Source: Fistularia commersonii (Eukaryota; Chordata; Actinopteri; Syngnathiformes; Fistulariidae). Taken from it: DNA of 64,000 bases. A model generated the notes under the pieces. The model had not been told where the DNA came from and searched no databases. It saw only the letters and a program-made list of their open reading frames with translations. This document shows positions 58,006 through 64,000 of this stretch, piece after piece. Made by a program: the position numbers and the translations under genes. The stretch lies in NCBI GenBank assembly GCA_037954325.1, contig JBBMNZ010000001.1:22301258-22365257 (forward strand). Direction: 5' to 3'. How positions within the stretch are numbered: the first letter of the stretch is position 1; each line of letters opens with the position of its first letter.

Positions 58006-61000
58006 AAAATAGAATCTCAAAATTGGTTTCCTCCAATAGAAGCAATCAATGTGACAACACCAAAGCTATAGTTTGAAACTATGCTGCTCGGAATCGACAT
58101 TATAAGTTCTTAGCAGCTCACTGAGCGAGCACAGATTTAAATCCTCCATCTTACTCTTCACCCTAAGCTCTTTAAAAGTGTCATATTCAATCACTCCAGG
58201 AAAAACATGAATGAGCAAAAGAGAGAGAAAAGAGAGAAGTGGCCCACCACTGGAACTAAACATAACTCTTGAGTTTCTAAAATAGAAATGAAAAAAAGAA
58301 ACCCTGAACCCAATAATTATGTATATTCTTTTAATTTGTAAAACATATTCAAAATGGTGGGGTTTTCATTACAGATGATGATAAAGTTGGAAAGCAGTGG
58401 TGGCAGCGGGGATGGGGGGTTGTTTTAGAGCCAAGCAGTCAAAGTGTGCGGCAGAGAGAGACTGTGTTTCCAAAGCCTATTATTAATCAGGGCTACTGGG
58501 CCGCCTCCTGGCCTTCCTCTAGGGCAGATTAAATGAAATGAGAAACGGCCATTACAGTCTCTGAGGTTTTTGACAAACGTGCACAAGAGTGTCTTGATGG
58601 GGTGTGAATGTGAGAGCACGCCTGTGACAGTCTGCGTGAGAGCAGCCCCTGAGCTGGTGCGATGAAAAGCTCAATGGCCCGAGTGCTACACTGTGCATCT
58701 TCATGGGGCAAATGCCTTGTCAGAGGATAAGGGGCGCAGAATGATACTCAACCACCGAAAACAGATGGCACTTTCCCCCCTGCTTCTGGACAACAGTCAA
58801 CGTTCACTCTTTAAGTGCTTGATATGTCGCAGCTGTACTAGAGTTTGATATGTGATATGCGTTTCAGAGCGGGAGCCCAGTCACTCAAGTACACACGTCT
58901 ACATTTCAGTCTGAGCAAGAATTGTCGGTTACCAACGGTGGGGGTGAAAAAAAAGATCTATTATTAGATGGATCGCGATTCTCTCTTGAAAAGATTCTCT
59001 ATTCATACAAAAAGCTTGTAAATGGAGCCATAGTTCCAGAGTTGCGTGACAGTGGGACAGTGTGTGCGAATGTGCGTGTTTGTGAGTTTGAGAAAGGCAC
59101 TTGCAGACACATCACGGCTTGTTGACAAAGCAGAAGCGTAGCACAAAATATGGCATTATATTATGTCAGGGAAAAGCCTGCGGACACCGCACAGGCTGTA
59201 TGTAGAAAGCGATGAAACCTTCACAGACCAACCAATATCAAAATTAGACCATTTCTCCCAACGACAAGTTCACCTGTTTTCAGGAATCAAGACCAGATCC
59301 CATAATGATACCAAAACTGAAATATTCTCCATATTGGTTGATTTGAGGGTTGGAGTTAGAAGAATTTTTTGTAAACAATCATTTTTGTAATAGGAAATAT
59401 CTTCAGTGTAACGGAGACTTGTGATTGTTATCAAGCAAAATGATACGATGATTTTTAGTTTTCTGATTTTTATCATATTAGTACTGATTTAATAATATTT
59501 ATATATATTTTGTATGGTATTACTTACTGAGTGGTTTTTGCAATCAACTGTACAGAAAACCCACTGCTGCTACTCTACTAATTTAAATTATATATCTATG
59601 TATATCAGGTTTTATGCTGTTATATCTCTTTCATCCCCTCAACTCAGTACCAGAATATTGTATGTGCATTGACTTTATACTTTATAGTTTAATGTTTATT
59701 TTTCATTTTTAACTGTGCACTTTACTGTTGATGTGCATTTATTATTATTATTTTTATCACCATTTTCTCACCATGGGAAAGTGAGAAGCGTCTTCTGTCT
59801 AGTGCATGTGAAGAAAATGTCAATAAAGCTGACTTTGACTTATATATGAATACTATATTTCAATAGTATTAATACTGCATCATTATCATTTAATTCTTCT
59901 TTATTACATCAAATCTCATGCTCATTTGCTGAGATGATCAATGCTCATCTGGCCTACATGGACACCTACCCTACATAACGGACCCTACATTTCTGATTTT
60001 GGAACTGGTTCTTCACCAGGGGTGATGGGTACAATGGGTACGATTTCAAACTGTTAGAAGAAGAAATGTATTCATTTATTTAAATTCATTGCAGGTAATG
60101 AAAATGCCGTTGTAAAAATAGCAAATTAAAAAAATGTTTCATATTCTTCATATTCATTACGAACTTAGAAAAGAAAAAAAAAAGAAATCAACATATAAAT
60201 GATGGCCCAGTTGCATAAATTGCTCCTGAAGTAAAGCAAGGACAAGGGTTAAGCCTGTGTGTTTACCCAGAGTCAGTGGATGAGGGGAGGGTAAAAGAAG
60301 GAGATGAATGTGAGAAGAGGAGGAGGAGGAGGGTGGGACTCTGCTTCTGGGGCTGATTGTGGAGGCGAGACTGAATGGAGCCAGGGCAGGTAAGGTGAGT
60401 GCACAGCAAGGCCGACAGAGGAGGAAGTATCACAGTTGCATGGAAGGACGATACTTAACACCACATTCCACTCTATGTTCAGAGAAAAGAGGGGAGGAGC
60501 CACCCTGACGGAGAAAGAGACAGGAATGGATCGGAGGCTGGAGACGTCAGGTGAGGAGGGGGACGAAGAAAGATGGAGGTGAGATGTGCAGGGAGTAGTG
60601 AATAGATAGCACGAGAGTACAAACGGTGGGAGATGGAGAGATTACATATACATGCACCAAATGGCAGAAAACGCAGACTTTGATTTGAGTCATTATTACA
60701 ACCGGATAACATGTCTTTGAAAATACTTAAATATTACTGTCTTTTTGGAATTAATAAATACATTTTAGTTGCGAAAACAAAGACAAAAAATGTAAGCATA
60801 AAGGCTATTTAAATTTGGTGTGTCATGTCTTGACATTCGTGTGCGCATTGCTGCCACACATTAAATCATAATTTGTTGACAGAGATGAAGAAACAAATGA
60901 TAAGGTTAACCTCAGAGATCATATGGAGCCGACAGAATGAAAGATTATTTTGAGCAAGATTGAACTACACCGTATGAAAATTCAGTTCGACAGAAATGGA

Positions 61001-64000
61001 GAATATGAAAGACCAGGAGCAAAGTGGAGTGGCAAAGAAATTAGCTGGAGATTTGTCAAAATCCGAGAGCCAGTATCGTAAGTAATCATCAACCAATTAG
61101 ACCTGTAGTGTGTAAGAGAATCAGTATGACAGAGGGTGGGAGGGGGCACGGAGGATAGTGATTGGTAGCTATATGGAGAGCCAGCTGAGTCATCACCAGT
61201 ACACTCTGTGCCGCATCACTGCGCTTATAGACACATTCCCTCCACCTCTCCTCCATCTATCTGGCTCCACCTCGGTTTCCTGCCTTATGACAACACATCT
61301 CTCTTTTCACGATTCCTCGGGTCTTGTGAACCCTGACCGCCCCGTAGTAGTCAACTAGAACTCTGTCTATTCTGAATGTAAGCCTTATCACCCCAAACCC
61401 TCAGCCATCTCTATCAGAGATGGGACCAAACTTTTTATGTTTATGCATTTTAAGACAACCCTCAAAGGATTATTAATAGAGTATAATTACAGTCTTTCAT
61501 TCACCTTTGAAATCAAGACATTGTGGTCACATTTTATAGCAATAATGTGGTATCAAGAACAGATATTATCCATGTGTATTTCTACTATAGCTAGCAAATT
61601 CACATGCGGGAGTGTCTGCAACTTATTTTTCTTGGACCAATCACTCAGGCTCCTTTCTGATGCCCTCAGACGGTCGGTAGAGCTATGACTGATGCCAACA
61701 CCCTGGGACTGGGTGGCATCCTGACAGACCTACATATGGCTGAGTGTTTGTTGTGGTAACTAGAGGGGGGCGGGGGGGATTTTGGCGGGGATAGGGGTGT
61801 TTTACCACATCCCAGAACAGCTACTGGGGTCTCTGAGCCATGTCTATAGCCTGTCTGAACAACAGCATTCCTGTCACACCCATTCCACCACATAAGAACT
61901 TGGATAGCAACACACAAAAGACAACCACAAACACACGTTTTTTTTCAGTCAAGGAGATGAAAAGGGAGATTTAGATGCCCCACTGCATAAAGTCTCCATC
62001 ACCTGAAGACACTAGTCATTTGGATCATGGTGGCATATAACTTCTATCGCACGCATGTGCATGCACACACCTACACACAAGCCGATTAACTTTAACATTA
62101 CCACTGGGCCTAGGATTATACTAATGGATCAGTCTTACATCTACAATATAACTTGACTTTTTGAGATGATCCTCAGAAACTTTATGGTAACTACATCCAA
62201 AGCAACAGAGAATGTAAAGATATGCAGTCCGCAACAAAAGATGCCAGCAAAAATGAGAAGAAGGGAAAAAAAAAAAAAAAGACTCAAAGCATGTTAGATA
62301 TTATAGAGGTTTTTACAACCCCATAAAACTCTGTAAATCTATAGACATCTGTGTAACATACCCAGCAGCAATAACTGAGCAGCATAGACCTCCATTTAAA
62401 GTCAAGACAAACTAGTCAGCAGTGTCATACTGTGAATCTGCAGTCTGAGCATGATCCACATCAAGTACAGTGACGGCAATGAATTAAATATTTTGGTAAG
62501 TCTACAATTGTAGCGGTCAAGATCAGTCTTGGTCTTTAGATCTCTTGCTGAAGGTCCCAGTTGCTTTTTGGAACATTTCTCTCTATCTTCTCAAACAGAA
62601 ATGAGTGATTTTTTTTACAAGACCACAACTGTTGGGATTATCAGTAAACTGCATGAGTAATGGCAGTGTTCTCTGTAAACACCATTACACATATACTGTG
62701 TACTGCAATAAAGGAGGTGAATAAAGAGGAATATTGTTTTCTGTGGGGTTTTTTTATGGGAGTGTGGAGCCCTCAGATCAGTCTTATGAGTGACTTTGGC
62801 TTTGCATGTTCCACATTTTTCAAAGTGTGTCATGCAGTGTGGAATTTGAATTAGTCTGGTTCAGGACATGTCTCCGGTCTTGTCCTGCCATGGTCTTGGT
62901 CTTGATTTAATCTCACCCCCTCAAGCTTTTGATCTTCTCTAGGTCAAGATACACTCTGGTCTCAGCCCTGCCTCCATCTCCTAGATTTCAGTGGTCTTGA
63001 CTATAATACTAGTTTGAAACTTGACAGTAGAGCAGTAATGCTCAGTCTACTGATAGATAAGCTGTTAGAAAAAATAATAGGCAGAAAGATGAACATATTT
63101 TGGAGCATGTCTAAATCATCAAGCAAATGCACAATTCTTTCACCCCTTATAATCCCTATAATCAGGGAGATTGAACTAACAGAGGTTACAGGTTTCAAAG
63201 CAAACTGAATGGGTAGAGTTATTGAACTTCTGAAATTTGAAAATAGACTTTTTAAACTATTATTTCACATTTTTTTGATATAGACACAACATTAGAATAT
63301 CAGATGGAGGGGGGTCATTTTTGGGGGTGACAAGCCAGAGCTAGAAGAACTGAACTGCGCCCCCACTTAAAAAATGCTGTTTAATCTTTTTATTTATTAC
63401 AAATAATCACTGATTCTCATGGTTTTAATTTGATAAGAGGTGGGTTTTGGCAAAGATCTGCACTGAGATATTCATTAGACAAACATAGACTAGATTAAAC
63501 TTTTTAAAATTTTACATGACCTGCCTATTGTCGCTGTCTGGAAAACTGCAACACACATCCCGTCGTCCCTGCCTTGGGTTTTATTAAAAAATAATTCAAA
63601 TTACTGAGTTTCATTCTACAGCTGAGCTACAATAAAGACTGCAGAGGGTTTTCTTGTAGCAGAACTTTTTTTGTCTATTGGAAGATTTAACATGCAGAAG
63701 TTTGGTAATTGCTTTGGTGTCAGATAGAATCAAGAAACTGGATTAAGAGTGAGCCAATTCTCCCAACAGGTAGACCTGTGTTTTGTAGTGGATCCAAGCA
63801 AGTCTATTCTATCATTTCGGTCCCGTTTATGTTCTCTAAGTGTTTCCCACATCCTTCATCCATTATTCTCCTCTCCTGAGTAATCTGCCCTTCTCCCCGA
63901 TGATGTAATCATGCATCACAGTATCACGCAGTTTGCTCCTATTTTCAGATACCTGCGCCATGGAGTCAAGCCAAACAACCACTTCCTTTGTGTGCATGTA
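58006..64000. other. spred1 intron / 5' region, no exon recognised
   Basis: I searched the minus strand for the N-terminal EVH1 blocks (ARVRAVVMTRDD, HGER-like) and did not find them. The region includes an L2-like LINE 3' end near 59.7-59.85 kb. Otherwise it is AT-rich with short A runs. Confidence 0.5.
59690..59850 (+). mobile_element. L2-type LINE 3' end fragment
   Basis: A T-rich stretch followed by 'gaaaatgtcaataaagctgactttgactt' (about 59813-59841) is the usual 3' terminus of fish L2/CR1-like elements. No coding remnant is visible; borders approximate. Confidence 0.5.

Noticed and set aside
63938..64000. Possible minus-strand exon end at the right edge (HTKEVVVWLDSMAQ before GTATCT)
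   Set aside because: Only 60 bp visible; it does not match the expected SPRED1 N-terminal EVH1 exon, and another frame with faint resemblance contains a stop.

Overview
The window reads as a teleost fish chromosome segment. It is AT-rich and intron-rich, carries many (CA)n, (GA)n and (TTATC)n microsatellites, holds LINE retrotransposon copies of fish type, and contains five vertebrate genes that I could splice by hand. All exon boundaries below were placed by following reading frame, phase and AG/GT signals against remembered human family sequences. No search was run.

Layout. (1) 1-5519, minus strand: the 5' part of kcnk10 (TREK-2 potassium channel), with first coding exon 5465-5519 and second exon 1656-2092; the rest lies beyond the left edge. 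(2) 9.4-14.4 kb, plus strand: spata7 (ciliary protein), complete except for an unresolved exon 2. (3) 15.0-30.8 kb, plus strand: ptpn21 (FERM-domain tyrosine phosphatase), 18 coding exons giving an uninterrupted 1202-residue frame, followed by a long 3'UTR. (4) 31.9-38.06 kb, minus strand: fam98b (tRNA-ligase-complex subunit), 8 coding exons, 375 residues, with one apparent GC-AG intron and two LINE copies in intron 2. (5) 46.3-57.8 kb, minus strand: spred1 (Ras-ERK inhibitor), the last four coding exons; the 5' exons are not found in the window.

kcnk10-spata7-ptpn21 matches the gene order of human 14q31, while fam98b-spred1 are neighbours in human 15q14. The join between the two blocks falls in the roughly 1 kb between the convergent ptpn21 and fam98b 3' ends. 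The genes are not an operon or pathway; they share only location.

Mobile DNA: a 2.7-kb RTE-like LINE with an 11-bp target-site duplication and a second, 5'-truncated copy with its own 10-bp duplication, both inside fam98b intron 2; a decayed L2/CR1-type LINE at about 42.9-44.1 kb; L2-type 3' ends at about 8.7-9.2 kb and 59.7-59.85 kb; and a pair of inverted copies of a dispersed repeat (about 4.06 and 10.63 kb) that end in hairpins. I found no RNA genes, CRISPR arrays or convincing novel multigene system. The most noteworthy items are the GC-AG intron, the missing spata7 exon 2, the synteny join, the twin LINE insertions and the 152-bp (CA)n tract just upstream of a spred1 splice acceptor.
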